Source: Pseudomonadota bacterium (lineage in GTDB: Bacteria; Pseudomonadota; Gammaproteobacteria; Xanthomonadales; Rhodanobacteraceae). From it: DNA of 64,000 nucleotides. The stretch is taken from NCBI GenBank assembly GCA_021781345.1, contig JAJXWZ010000001.1, positions 1 to 64,000 on the forward strand. The letters run 5' to 3'. The position numbers and the translations under genes were made by a program. Below, one piece after another: positions 33,249 to 42,140 of this stretch. Position 1 is the stretch's first letter. Each line of letters opens with the position of its first letter. The notes beneath the pieces were generated by a model that saw only the letters and a list, made by a program, of their open reading frames with translations, was not told where the DNA came from and searched no databases.

Positions 33249-34162
33249 GCGGCGGATTCCGTGCGCAGGATTTCATGCGCACGCGAGCGGGTGAGCGGGC
33301 CGATGCGCAGGCGCTCGAACAGCGCGTCGAGCGCACCGATGTCGGGGGGGCGTCGCAGAAGGCCGTCGGCGTTGCGCGGCACCGGCGCATCCAGCGCGAT
33401 GCGCGCAAGGCGTTGCGACAGGCGCGCCTGGTCTTCGTGCGCACGCAATTTCACGGCCAGCGAGGCGGCGCCGCGCAGGCGCAGGAACGGTACTTCGTCG
33501 ACGCGTTCGAGGATCGTGTCGAGGTCGCCGAAATGCGCGAGCAGCGCAGCCGCACCCTTGGGGCCGACGCCCGGCACCCCGGGAATGTTGTCGGTGGCGT
33601 CACCCGTCAAGGCGAGGTAATCGACGACCTGGTGCGCTTCCACGCCCAGCCGCGCGGGCACGCCCGCGGCGCCCCAGCGTTGGCCGCGCGCGTAATCCCA
33701 TTGCTCGGTGTCCGGCCCGAGCAACTGCCCGAAATCCTTGTCCGCCGACACGATGACCGCACGCAGGCCTTCGCCGCGCGTGGCGTCCAGCACGCTGCCG
33801 ATCAGATCGTCCGCCTCGTAGATGGCGTCCGCAAGCACCGCCAGTCCGAACGCGGCGGCGAGTTCGCGGCAGTATTCGAACTGGCGCTTCAATTCCGGCG
33901 GCGCCGGTTCGCGGTTGGCCTTGTAAGCGGGATAGATGGTGTTGCGGAAGGAGCTGGTGAGCGCAATGTCGAAGGCCGTGACCGCGTGGGTCGCGCGCGT
34001 GCGCTCAATGAAATCGAGCAGGAACCTCGCGAATCCGTGCACCGCGTTGACCGGTTGGCCATCGACATCGAAAAACGCGTCCGGCATCGAGTGCCAGGCG
34101 CGGAACACGTACATGCTGGCGTCGATCAGGTAGAGCGTCGAAGCCGGTGCCCCGCCGTTCAT
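33245..34162 (-). CDS. 5'-3' exonuclease (PolA N-terminal domain / ExoIX-like)
   Basis: A 305-residue stand-alone member of the 5'-3' exonuclease/flap nuclease family. The N-terminal nuclease domain has YLIDASMYVFRAWHS, VTAFD, a helical-arch region with PAYKANR, the acidic metal-binding cluster YEADDLIG and SADKDF, and the helix-hairpin-helix DNA-binding motif DNIPGVPGVGPKGAAALL with an upstream LTGDATDN. It is longer than E. coli Xni (about 250). It likely acts on flap or RNA-primer substrates. It is coupled by ATGA overlaps to the nitroreductase upstream and the Nudix gene downstream. Confidence 0.9.
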   Translation of the reverse strand: MNGGAPASTLYLIDASMYVFRAWHSMPDAFFDVDGQPVNAVHGFARFLLDFIERTRATHAVTAFDIALTSSFRNTIYPAYKANREPAPPELKRQFEYCRELAAAFGLAVLADAIYEADDLIGSVLDATRGEGLRAVIVSADKDFGQLLGPDTEQWDYARGQRWGAAGVPARLGVEAHQVVDYLALTGDATDNIPGVPGVGPKGAAALLAHFGDLDTILERVDEVPFLRLRGAASLAVKLRAHEDQARLSQRLARIALDAPVPRNADGLLRRPPDIGALDALFERLRIGPLTRSRAHEILRTESAA

Positions 34163-34737
34163 GGCTGCCAGCTACCCACCACGTCGTCGACCGCCGGCCG
34201 CTTGCGTTCAGGCGGTTCGTCGCCGCGGCCACCGATGTGGATGTAGGCGATCACGCGCTCGTTGTCCTTGAGCTGCAGCAGCCGCGCCGCATCGCGGTCG
34301 TAGCACGACCAGCCGGTCAGCCATTGCGCGCCGAAGCCCGCGGCCTGCGCGGCCAGCAACAGGTTGAACGCCAGGCAGCCTGCCGAGAGCAACTGTTCCT
34401 GCGCCGGAATCTTCGGGTGCCGTTCATCGATGCACGCGACCACGGCCAGCACCGATGGTGAATGGGCGAAACGATCACGGTCCTTGGCGAGCTTCGGCTC
34501 GGGCACGCCAGGGTCGATGCGCCGGTGCAGTTCGGCCAGTGCGGCGCCAAAACGCACGCCTGCCTCGCCGCTGAATTCGATCAGCCGCCACGGCACGAGC
34601 TTGCCGTGGTCGGGCACCCGGATCGCTGCAGCGATGATTTCGCGAAGCTGCTCCGGCGAGGGGCCGGGAGCCTGCAGTTGAGCGGAGGGAACGGAACGGC
34701 GGTCGCGCAGGAACTGGAGAGCTGTGTCGTTTCGCAT
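34159..34737 (-). CDS. Nitroreductase family protein (YdjA-like)
   Basis: A 192-residue FMN-dependent oxidoreductase of the nitroreductase superfamily. It has the N-terminal LRDRRSVPSAQL FMN-binding region, AIRVPDHGKLVPWR, a central GCLAFNLLLAAQAAGFGAQW helix and the GWSCYD segment. These match the compact YdjA/TdsD-type subgroup. Substrate is unknown. The ATG at 34737 follows TTGAG; a GTG one codon upstream is possible. It heads an operon with the exonuclease and Nudix genes and diverges from pntAA by 68 bp. Confidence 0.88.
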   Translation of the reverse strand: MRNDTALQFLRDRRSVPSAQLQAPGPSPEQLREIIAAAIRVPDHGKLVPWRLIEFSGEAGVRFGAALAELHRRIDPGVPEPKLAKDRDRFAHSPSVLAVVACIDERHPKIPAQEQLLSAGCLAFNLLLAAQAAGFGAQWLTGWSCYDRDAARLLQLKDNERVIAYIHIGGRGDEPPERKRPAVDDVVGSWQP

Positions 34738-34805
34738 CACTCAAGTTTAGCAGCCGTGCGTGATCCCTTTGCGCTAGGATGCGGTGTTCGCAACGGAGTC
34801 CAGCC

Positions 34806-35909
34806 ATGCCGATCACCATTGCCGCCTTGCGCGAATCCGTCGACGGCGAACGCCGAGTGGCGATCACGCCGGAAACCGCGAAGAAGTATGCGTCGCGCGG
34901 GATGCGGGTGATGCTGGAACACGGGGCCGGCGAAAAGGCGGGGTTTCCCGATGCGACCTACGCGGGCGTCGAATTCGGTGAAGTGCGTGGCGTGGCCGCA
35001 GCGGCCGACGTGCTGCTGTGCGTGCAGCCGCCGGCCAACGATCGTGTCGCGGCCATGCGGTCGGGAGCAGCCTTGATCGGGCAATTGCGGCCGCACGCCG
35101 CCGCCGACCGGCTCGCGGGTTATGCCCAACGCAAGCTCGCCGCGTTCTCGCTCGAACTGCTGCCGCGCAATACCCGCGCGCAGGCGATGGACGTACTGTC
35201 GTCGCAGGCGGCGATCGCGGGCTATCGTGCGATGCTGATCGCGGCAGAGGCGGCACCCAAGTTCTTCCCGATGCTGACCACCGCGGCCGGCACCCTGCGG
35301 CCCTCCAGGGTGCTGGTGATCGGCGCGGGCGTGGCCGGCCTGCAGGCGATCGCGACCGCACGTCGACTGGGCGCCATGGTGGAAGGTTTCGACGTGCGCC
35401 CCGAGACGCGCGAGCAGATCGAATCGCTGGGCGCGAAATTCCTCGACCTCGGCGTCAACGCGGCGGGCGAGGGTGGCTACGCGCGCGAGCTCACCGCCGA
35501 GGAGCGCGCGGCCCAGCAGGCCAGGCTGGCCGAGCACGTGAAGACGGTGGACGTGGTCGTGACCACCGCCGCAGTGCCGGGACGGCCGTCGCCGAAGATC
35601 ATGCCGCTGTCCATGGTGGACGGCATGAAAGCCGGTGCGGTGATCGTCGATCTCGCCGCCGAGGGCGGCGGCAATTGCGAGGCCACCCGGCCGGGTGAGC
35701 GCATCGAACGGCACGGGGTCACCGTGATCGGACCGCTGAATCTCGCGTCCGGTGCGCCGCTGCATGCGTCGGAAATGTATGCGCGCAATCTGGCGAACTT
35801 CAGCGAATTGGTGATCGCGGACGGCGTGTGGAAGCCGGATTTCGACGACGAACTGGTGGCGAAAACCTGCGTCGCGCGCGACGGCGACGTGGTGTTCGGC
35901 AAGGCCTGA
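34806..35909 (+). CDS. pntAA: NAD(P) transhydrogenase subunit alpha, part 1 (PntAA)
   Basis: A 367-residue protein forming domain I of proton-translocating transhydrogenase: it binds NAD(H) and exchanges hydride with NADP(H) on PntB. The N-terminal catalytic part has RRVAITPETAKKY; the dinucleotide-binding motif VLVIGAGVAGLQAIATARRLGA is around 180. GGAG lies nine bases before the ATG. It is the split form, lacking the membrane helices that are encoded by pntAB. Unusually pntAB is not the next gene: three opposite-strand genes lie in between. Confidence 0.95.
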   Translation: MPITIAALRESVDGERRVAITPETAKKYASRGMRVMLEHGAGEKAGFPDATYAGVEFGEVRGVAAAADVLLCVQPPANDRVAAMRSGAALIGQLRPHAAADRLAGYAQRKLAAFSLELLPRNTRAQAMDVLSSQAAIAGYRAMLIAAEAAPKFFPMLTTAAGTLRPSRVLVIGAGVAGLQAIATARRLGAMVEGFDVRPETREQIESLGAKFLDLGVNAAGEGGYARELTAEERAAQQARLAEHVKTVDVVVTTAAVPGRPSPKIMPLSMVDGMKAGAVIVDLAAEGGGNCEATRPGERIERHGVTVIGPLNLASGAPLHASEMYARNLANFSELVIADGVWKPDFDDELVAKTCVARDGDVVFGKA

Positions 35910-35927
35910 CGGCGCGCGTCGGGGATT

Positions 35928-36473
35928 TCAATGTCCCGCGGACCCCGGTCGCGCGGGATCCGCCTGTCGGGCCCGGCGCAGTCGCTGTTGCCGCGACATC
36001 GAACGCCAGCGCTCGCGCAGTGCGCGCCGTTCGGCGGGTGGCAGTGACTGGAACCTGCGGAACGCGGCGCTGACCTTGGCGCGTTCTGCGGGCGTGAGTT
36101 GACGGAAGGCACGTGCGTTCTCGCGCAACTGGCGGCGCTGCTCCGGCGTCATCGCGGCCCAGCGGGCCAGGTGCTGGCGGATCAATTCCTGCCTGCCGGG
36201 CGCGAGGGTTGCCCAGTGCGCCGCGTGCTCGGCGAGGCGTCGTTGCCTGCGCGGGGGGAGTCGATCCCATTGCCCATGCACCGGCGCGAGCATCCGTTGC
36301 TGCCCGGGAGCCAGGCTCGACCAGTCCAGCGGCCTCGCCGGCGCGCCCATCGTCGTGGCCGCAGGCGGCCGTGCGTCGCGCATCGGCAGCGCGCGGGCCG
36401 TCCGGGTCGTTGCCGAGGCCGCGGCCAGCAGGCATGTGGCCGCAAAAAGCACCCTTGCATTCAAGCTTCGCAT
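35928..36473 (-). CDS. DUF3106 family secreted protein
   Basis: A 181-residue exported protein: N-terminal signal (about 1-27) and a mature part rich in Arg, Ala, Gln and Leu with repeated patterns such as LAPGQQRMLAPVHGQWDRLP, LTPAERAKVSAAFRRF and LPPAERRALRERWR. This repeating 'W..L.P.qR..L' style marks DUF3106, whose members sit beside sigma/anti-sigma pairs. Function is unknown; similarity in style to Spy/CpxP-type stress proteins is only suggestive. It starts one base after the preceding gene and its stop faces that of pntAA. Confidence 0.8.
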   Translation of the reverse strand: MRSLNARVLFAATCLLAAASATTRTARALPMRDARPPAATTMGAPARPLDWSSLAPGQQRMLAPVHGQWDRLPPRRQRRLAEHAAHWATLAPGRQELIRQHLARWAAMTPEQRRQLRENARAFRQLTPAERAKVSAAFRRFQSLPPAERRALRERWRSMSRQQRLRRARQADPARPGSAGH

Positions 36474-36474
36474 G

Positions 36475-36912
36475 TCAGTTCCGGCCTCCCGAGCCGGCGG
36501 CTGCGACATCCGGCTGCGCGGCCAGCCAGCGGTAGAAGTCGAGGTCCTGCACCATCTCCATCTGGCTGCTTCCGACTTCGGGGATCAGTTCGTCGCTGAC
36601 GTCCTGGCTCGCGACGATCGGCGCCGATGACGCGATCGTCGACGTTGCACCAGCCCTGATCCGCGTAGCCGGATGCAGCCAGGCCGCGGCAACCACGGCG
36701 CAACATGCGGCGGCGCCCGCGAGCGGCAACCATACCCGCATCGCGGCATGCGAACCGCGGGCATTAAGCGACTTGCGCCGCGCCAACCCAAGCCGCAGTG
36801 CGTGGTACGAATCGGCGTGCTCGCAAGCATCCCTGAACACGGCCCGGGCGCGCGACGCGATTGCGGCATCGTCGGGCAAATGATGGAGATCGGCTTGTGG
36901 AAGGTTGCTCAT
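36475..36912 (-). CDS. Putative anti-sigma / DUF3619-like membrane protein
   Basis: A 145-residue protein with a cytoplasmic N-terminal part (1-57), one transmembrane segment (about 59-80, VWLPLAGAAACCAVVAAAWL) and a short external tail with MEMVQDLDFYRWLA. Topology, size and position directly after a sigma-factor gene (ATGA overlap) and before DUF3106 suggest the DUF3619-type partner of the sigma factor. No zinc-finger HxxxCxxC motif is present. The anti-sigma role is inference. Confidence 0.7.
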   Translation of the reverse strand: MSNLPQADLHHLPDDAAIASRARAVFRDACEHADSYHALRLGLARRKSLNARGSHAAMRVWLPLAGAAACCAVVAAAWLHPATRIRAGATSTIASSAPIVASQDVSDELIPEVGSSQMEMVQDLDFYRWLAAQPDVAAAGSGGRN

Positions 36913-37547
36913 CGCCAGTCCTCGAGTTGCGTACGCAGCGCATCCATGGCCCGCGACAGGTGTGTCTTGACACTGCCGCCGCTGCATCCCATCGCCCTGG
37001 CCGTGTCCGCGACGTCCAGTCCCTCCAGCACCCGCAGCATGAAGGCCTGCTGCTGGCGTCGCGGCAGGGCCCGGATGGCGCGCGACATGGCCGCGTGGGC
37101 TTGCCTCGAAGCCAGCTCGCGCGCCGGGTCGGGGCCCAGGTCCGGCGCTTCCCATGCGGGGAGATTCTCGTCGTCTCCTGCCGCCATCCGGCCGGTCCAG
37201 ACCAGGATCCTGTTGCGGACGCTGCGCCGGCGTTGCAGGTCCGTGATGCGCCGGCGCAGGATGCCCCAGAACAGCGGTGGCCATTCCTCGGCCGGCTTGG
37301 CGGAGTAATGCCGGACCAGCCGCAGCATCGCATCCTGCACCGCGTCCAATGCCTCGTCCGGATCGTGCAGCGCGATTTCCGCCAGACGCCAGGCACGCCG
37401 TTCAACCGAAGCCAGGAACGCATCGATGGTCGCGGCGACTGGTCGCGCCGCATCCACGGCCGGGGCGCGTGCGACCGCTTCCAGTGTCGCCATGCTCATC
37501 GCAACCGCGTCTGCTGGCATCGTTTCGGCATCCGTCGTCTCGTGCAT
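36909..37547 (-). CDS. RNA polymerase sigma factor (ECF type)
   Basis: A 212-residue sigma factor. Region 2 contains DPDEALDAVQDAMLRLVRHYSAK and PPLFWGILRRRITDLQRRR; region 4 contains LPRRQQQAFMLRVLEGLDVADTARAMGCSGGSVKTHLSRAMDALR. This is the RpoE-like group found with DUF3619 and DUF3106 genes in beta- and gammaproteobacteria. About 45 N-terminal residues precede region 2. AAGGG lies about nine bases ahead of the chosen ATG. It diverges from pntAB; what activates it is unknown. Confidence 0.88.
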   Translation of the reverse strand: MHETTDAETMPADAVAMSMATLEAVARAPAVDAARPVAATIDAFLASVERRAWRLAEIALHDPDEALDAVQDAMLRLVRHYSAKPAEEWPPLFWGILRRRITDLQRRRSVRNRILVWTGRMAAGDDENLPAWEAPDLGPDPARELASRQAHAAMSRAIRALPRRQQQAFMLRVLEGLDVADTARAMGCSGGSVKTHLSRAMDALRTQLEDWR

Positions 37548-37586
37548 CCCTGGCTTGCCCTTGATAACGCATCGCCGAGGACGCGG

Positions 37587-37623
37587 TTGACCGCAGCATG
37601 CAGGTCGCGCATACCGGTATGAT
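37587..37623 (+). promoter_or_regulatory. Possible promoter region for pntAB-pntB
   Basis: Because opposite-strand genes cut pntAB-pntB off from pntAA, the 100-bp divergent gap 37548-37647 must hold a promoter. TTGACC (37587-37592) with CATACC 17 bp later, or a TATGAT at 37618-37623 without a clear -35, are the best candidates. Both are weak. Confidence 0.3.
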
Positions 37624-37647
37624 GGCCCGGTGCGGAGGAGGGGACAC

Positions 37648-37962
37648 ATGATTACCGGCTTTCTGGCACTGTACATCTTCATGTTGGCGGCGTTCACCGG
37701 CTACGAGATTATCAGTCGGGTTCCAGTCATCTTGCACACCCCGCTGATGTCGGGTTCGAACTTCGTGCATGGCATCGTGCTGGTCGGCGCGATGGTGGCG
37801 CTGGGTCACGCGCAGGGCGCCGTGAACATCGGCATCGGCGTGGTCGCGGTGCTGCTCGCGGCAGGCAACGTGGCCGGCGGCTACGTGGTCACCGAGCGGA
37901 TGCTGGAGATGTTCAAGACCAGCAAGGTGTCCGCCGCGCCATCGCCGGAGAAGAAGCGATGA
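37648..37962 (+). CDS. pntAB: NAD(P) transhydrogenase subunit alpha, part 2 (PntAB)
   Basis: A 104-residue inner-membrane protein with three hydrophobic segments, the remainder of domain II missing from PntAA. The block YEIISRVPVILHTPLMSGSN is highly conserved in transhydrogenases. A very strong Shine-Dalgarno (GGAGGAGGGG) precedes the ATG. The stop overlaps the pntB ATG (ATGA), so PntAB and PntB are coupled. Confidence 0.95.
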   Translation: MITGFLALYIFMLAAFTGYEIISRVPVILHTPLMSGSNFVHGIVLVGAMVALGHAQGAVNIGIGVVAVLLAAGNVAGGYVVTERMLEMFKTSKVSAAPSPEKKR

Positions 37963-39428
37963 CGTTCCCTGCGTGGGTGCCGACGGTCGTCGAGGCGATC
38001 TATTTCAGCGCCGCCGTCCTTTTCATCTGGGGCCTGAAACGCATGAGTTCGCCGCGCACCGCGCGGCAAGGCATCGTGTGGGCGGGCGTCGGCATGGCGA
38101 CCGCGATCCTCGCCACCTTCTTCCTGCCGGGGATGCACAATCTCGGCTGGATGGTCGGGGCGATTGCGGTCGGCGTGGTGCTGTCGTGGATCATTGGCCG
38201 GCGCGTGCCTATGACTGCGATGCCGCAGATGGTCGCACTGTTCAACGGCATGGGCGGCGGCGCGGCCGCCGCGATCGGCGCGCTGGAACTGATCAGGTTC
38301 AACGCTGCGTTGCTGTTGGTGCCTGACACCGCGTCCATCCAGCCGGAAGCATGGGCTGGCGCGGCGGCGGGTTTGAGTCCGGTCGAGCTGGTGCTGGCCT
38401 TCGTCGGCGTGCTGATCGGCGCGATCTCCTTCACCGGTTCGCTTGTCGCATTCGCCAAGCTGCAGGGCTGGATGGATCGACGTTTCGTGTTCCCGCTGCA
38501 GCGCTGGGTGAACCTCGCGATCTTCGTCGTGGCCATCGTCTGCGGTGCGATCGCGCTGGCCGCGGGCATAGACGGCCATGCGTTCGCGTGGGGATGGCTG
38601 ACCGCGTTCATCGTGCTGGCATTGGTGTTCGGCGTCGCGATGACGCTGCCGATCGGCGGCGCCGACATGCCGGTCGTGATCTCGATGTACAACGCCTTCA
38701 CCGGCCTCGCGGTTGCGTTCGAGGGCTTCGTGTTGCAGAACGAGGCCATGATCATCGCCGGCATGGTGGTCGGCGCGGCCGGCACCTTGTTGACGCAGTT
38801 GATGGCCAAGGCCATGAACCGTTCGCTGGGCAACGTGTTGTTCGGCAATTTCGGTGGTGGTGGCGGCGCGGCGCAACAGGAAATCGCCGGTTCGTTGAAG
38901 CCGATCGACGCCAACGACGCCGCGGTGATGATGGCCTACGCCGAGCGCGTGGCGATCGTGCCGGGTTACGGCATGGCCGTCGCGCAGGCGCAGCACAAGA
39001 TATGGGAGTTCGCCAAGCTGCTTATCGATCGCGGCGTCAAGGTGAAGTTCGCAATCCATCCGGTGGCGGGGCGCATGCCCGGCCACATGAACGTTCTGCT
39101 GGCCGAGGCCGGTGTGCCGTACGACCTGATCGAGGACATGGACGACATCAATCCGGAATTCCCCAACACCGACGTCGCGCTGGTGATCGGCGCCAACGAC
39201 GTGGTGAATCCGGTCGCGCGCACCGACAAGAATTCACCGATCTACGGCATGCCGATCCTGGATGTCTCGAAGGCGAAGAACGTCATCGTGATCAAGCGCG
39301 GACGGGGCAAGGGCTTTGCCGGCATCGAGAATGCGTTGTTCTATGCCGACAACACGCGCATGCTGTACGGAGACGGCCAGGCCGCGGCGGGCGAACTGGT
39401 GACGGGGTTGAAGTCGCTCGACGGCTGA
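37959..39428 (+). CDS. pntB: NAD(P) transhydrogenase subunit beta (PntB)
   Basis: A 489-residue protein: about nine transmembrane helices (1-270) forming the proton channel, then the NADP(H)-binding domain III. Signatures include GGADMPVVISMYNAFTGLA, the domain III start VAIVPGYGMAVAQAQHK, HPVAGRMPGHMNVLLAEAGV and GANDVVNP. Together with PntAA and PntAB it transfers hydride from NADH to NADP+ driven by the proton gradient, supplying NADPH. Length is standard. Confidence 0.97.
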   Translation: MTFPAWVPTVVEAIYFSAAVLFIWGLKRMSSPRTARQGIVWAGVGMATAILATFFLPGMHNLGWMVGAIAVGVVLSWIIGRRVPMTAMPQMVALFNGMGGGAAAAIGALELIRFNAALLLVPDTASIQPEAWAGAAAGLSPVELVLAFVGVLIGAISFTGSLVAFAKLQGWMDRRFVFPLQRWVNLAIFVVAIVCGAIALAAGIDGHAFAWGWLTAFIVLALVFGVAMTLPIGGADMPVVISMYNAFTGLAVAFEGFVLQNEAMIIAGMVVGAAGTLLTQLMAKAMNRSLGNVLFGNFGGGGGAAQQEIAGSLKPIDANDAAVMMAYAERVAIVPGYGMAVAQAQHKIWEFAKLLIDRGVKVKFAIHPVAGRMPGHMNVLLAEAGVPYDLIEDMDDINPEFPNTDVALVIGANDVVNPVARTDKNSPIYGMPILDVSKAKNVIVIKRGRGKGFAGIENALFYADNTRMLYGDGQAAAGELVTGLKSLDG

Positions 39429-39549
39429 CCTGGGAATCGCCCGCGATCGACGAAGCATCCGGACGGTTCGTGGCCTGAACGAGGCCGGGCTTGCGCGCCG
39501 TGATGGTCAGGTACCGATCCGGCGCAACTGTGCATCGCGGGGCGTGGCG

Positions 39550-40038
39550 TCAGCGCTGGTGCGGCGGGCGCGACATCCATGTGGCCAGCATGGCCGCGAG
39601 CACCGCGGCGCCCGCATAGACCAGGATCGAAACGGCACTCAAGCCGAGCTTGGCGACCTGCAGCACGAGCCCGAGTCCGCCCGTCCGCAAGGCCTGCCCG
39701 AATGGAAATCCCGTGGCGGCCGCGACGCGGGCGATCGCGACCAGGCAGGCGGCGTAAAACCCCGCCAGCAGGATCGCGGCTGCCGCGATCGTGCCCGCCC
39801 AGCGTGCGTGCAGGCAACCGCTGAACTTGAATACCAGCGTCAGGGGGATGGCCAGCAGCACGATCGGCCAGCACGGACGGACGTCCGTGACCAACGCGAC
39901 GAACGCCGCCACCGCGCCGGCCGCGAGCGTGCACATCAGCCATCCGAAGGTCGCCATCACGACGGTGGCGATGCACACCAGCAGTGGGCGTGCAGGCCGC
40001 GCGCGGTTGCTGGATGGAGCGTGAATGGATTGATCCAC
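39550..40038 (-). CDS. Hypothetical four-helix membrane protein
   Basis: I do not recognise the family. From a GTG at 40038 the protein has about 162 residues and four hydrophobic segments (about 20-45, 50-66, 77-100, 125-150); an ATG at 40161 would extend it by 41 residues of poor composition. The hydrophobic pattern and codon use look real, and nothing better occupies the stretch. There is no clear Shine-Dalgarno. It is convergent with pntB and diverges from sufT. Confidence 0.5.
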   Translation of the reverse strand: MDQSIHAPSSNRARPARPLLVCIATVVMATFGWLMCTLAAGAVAAFVALVTDVRPCWPIVLLAIPLTLVFKFSGCLHARWAGTIAAAAILLAGFYAACLVAIARVAAATGFPFGQALRTGGLGLVLQVAKLGLSAVSILVYAGAAVLAAMLATWMSRPPHQR

Positions 40039-40217
40039 GTGGTTCGACGACAGTGAAGACCCTCCCGATGATAGAGCACCGGCCCCACCTGCGGACGGTC
40101 GGGCGACGGGTCCCGGCCCGGTGTTCGCGACCCGATGACCTCCGTCAAGGCGCTGTTCCATCGTGTCTTGCTATCCTTTCTGTTTCCGTTATTGCCGATC
40201 GATTGGGCCTTGGGCCG

Positions 40218-40775
40218 ATGTCAGGATTCAGTGCCAGCAGCGAACCATTTACCCTGCAACGCGATTGCCACGCGGTGCACGTGCCTTACGGCGACGTCGT
40301 CAACCTGCCGGCAGGGCAGGCCGGCTATATCACCCAGTCGCTCGGCGGCAGCTTCACCGTCTACGTCGAGGGCAGCCTGTTCCGGATCGACGGCAAGGAC
40401 GCCGATGCGCTCGGCAAGCCGCCACCGGAGCCGATCCGGGTTCCCGAGGGTGCCGGCGACGAGGACATCGAAATGATCGTGTGGGAGCAATTGCGCACCT
40501 GCTTCGACCCGGAGATCCCGATCAACATCGTCGATCTGGGCCTGATCTACGACCTCTCCCTCGAACGCCTCGATGACGGTCAGCGCAAGGTCTATGTGAA
40601 ACTCACCCTTACCGCGCCGGGCTGCGGCATGGGCGACATCCTGGTCGAGGACGCGCGCAGCAAGCTCGAGATGATCCCGACCGTCGCGGAAGCGCAGATC
40701 GACCTGGTGTTCGATCCGCCCTGGAACCAGTCGATGATGTCGGACGAGGCCAGGCTGCAGACCGGCATGATGTGA
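40218..40775 (+). CDS. sufT: Putative Fe-S cluster assembly protein SufT
   Basis: A 185-residue protein with an N-terminal beta-rich part containing VPYGDVVNLPAGQAGYITQ and a C-terminal MIP18/DUF59 domain with TCFDPEIPINIVDLGLIYDL and LTLTAPGCGMGDIL, in which the cysteine is conserved in the family. SufT assists maturation of iron-sulfur proteins. It stands alone rather than in a suf operon. The start is the ATG with a weak GGGCC upstream; longer in-frame starts lie in non-coding-like DNA. Confidence 0.9.
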   Translation: MSGFSASSEPFTLQRDCHAVHVPYGDVVNLPAGQAGYITQSLGGSFTVYVEGSLFRIDGKDADALGKPPPEPIRVPEGAGDEDIEMIVWEQLRTCFDPEIPINIVDLGLIYDLSLERLDDGQRKVYVKLTLTAPGCGMGDILVEDARSKLEMIPTVAEAQIDLVFDPPWNQSMMSDEARLQTGMM

Positions 40776-41068
40776 GCATACGTGGTGCCCTCGCGCGGCC
40801 GCCGGCAGCGCGATCGACGGTCCGCCCCGGAGTCCCGTTGCGTTGATCGGCGTCGACATCCTTGGTGCAATCCGGCTTCGCGCGAACCGCGGCATCGATC
40901 GTTCGCGACCAGGCCATCCCAGTGGCTTGCATGGCGGTCAACGCACCCCACGCGCCCGCGGCGGATCGGTCGTTACTGGAAGCGCTTCGATGTGGATCCG
41001 GGTCCCTTGCTCGAGCTGGTGGGGGCCTGGCGTTGACACGCAGGAGCGGTCGACGCGCAACGAAGGCG

Positions 41069-41557
41069 TCAGTCGATCTCCTCGAACCTGTTGGCCGAAC
41101 GATTCTTGCGCACGTGCGCCGGATCCCAGATGCGGCCGTTCATGGCGATCCACACGCCATCGCCCAGGCTTTGCACGGCGCCCACCGCGCAGCCGACGTT
41201 GAACACCGCGTCGGAGCCCTGGAAGCGCGCGGGGTTCAGGGCGCCGGTCAGCACGATGGTCTTGCCGGGAATGCCCGCCAGCACACGCGCCGTATCGACC
41301 ATGGTGTCGGTGCCGTGGGTGATCAGGACGTGGCGATGGGGCTGCTGTTCGATCGCGCGGCGGATGGCCGAACGGTCTTCGTCGGTCATTTCCAGGCTGT
41401 CCTTGCGCAACACCGGCACCACCTCGAATTCGAAGGCAACGCCGAGCTGGGCCAGGATCTCGCCGATCTGCGGCGCGCCGACCTGGTAATCGGACTTGGC
41501 ATCGAAATACACCTTGTCGATGGTGCCGCCGGTGGTGATCACGGTCAGATGCTTCAT
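41069..41557 (-). CDS. One-domain asparaginase-like protein
   Basis: A 162-residue protein equal to the N-terminal domain of type I/II L-asparaginases. It has the catalytic ITTGGTIDK, the second threonine box THGTDTMVDTA and KTIVLTGALNPARFQGSDA. The normal C-terminal domain (about 150 more residues) is absent and the gene ends cleanly, so this is either a natural short family or a truncated remnant. Because residues from the partner subunit's C-terminal domain complete the asparaginase active site, ordinary asparaginase activity is doubtful. The 293 bp upstream of its stop (40776-41068) show no gene. Confidence 0.8.
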   Translation of the reverse strand: MKHLTVITTGGTIDKVYFDAKSDYQVGAPQIGEILAQLGVAFEFEVVPVLRKDSLEMTDEDRSAIRRAIEQQPHRHVLITHGTDTMVDTARVLAGIPGKTIVLTGALNPARFQGSDAVFNVGCAVGAVQSLGDGVWIAMNGRIWDPAHVRKNRSANRFEEID

Positions 41558-41738
41558 CGCGGCGGATCCTCGGGCCGGGGTGGGCCCGGAATTATCGCAG
41601 CGTGCCCGCGGCACGTCATGGCCGCTGTCGCGGCGAACCTTCGCGGGCATGCGCTAGGTGCGAACCCATGGCATAATCCGCTGTCTTTTGGGCAGACCTG
41701 CCGCTTTTCGCGGCGGCCCCGCAACCGAGAGTTCCCAC

Positions 41739-42092
41739 ATGTTGTCATCACTCATCGCCGCCGCGGCGCCGGTCGCGCAGGCCAGCACGGACGCGCAGCA
41801 CGCCGCACCGGGCAATCTTTTCACGTCGCCGATCATCCTCATCTACATCGTGGTGATCGCCGCTTTCTATTTCCTCTTCATCCGGCCCCAGTCCAAGCGC
41901 CAGAAGGAACAGCGCAAGATGATCGCCGAGCTGGCTAATGGCGACGAGGTGGTCGCCGCCGGCATCCTGGGCCGCGTGGAAGACGTCGGCGAGCATTTCC
42001 TCACCCTCGAAATCGCCGACAACGTGCGTATCAAGGTGCAGAAAGGCGCGGTCGCCACCGTGCTGCCCAAGGGCACGATCAAATCCGTCTGA
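41739..42092 (+). CDS. yajC: Preprotein translocase subunit YajC
   Basis: A 117-residue protein with a single transmembrane segment (about 31-51, IILIYIVVIAAFYFLFIRPQ) followed by the conserved RPQSKRQKEQRKMI and a small cytoplasmic domain. YajC joins SecD and SecF in the Sec auxiliary complex. It is followed by secD after 48 bp, the usual order. A CATAAT lies about 62 bp upstream as a possible -10, with no good -35. Confidence 0.96.
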   Translation: MLSSLIAAAAPVAQASTDAQHAAPGNLFTSPIILIYIVVIAAFYFLFIRPQSKRQKEQRKMIAELANGDEVVAAGILGRVEDVGEHFLTLEIADNVRIKVQKGAVATVLPKGTIKSV

Positions 42093-42140
42093 GGCCCTCG
42101 AGGCCCCGCCACTTCCCGCGCACTGTTTCCCCACGTACCC

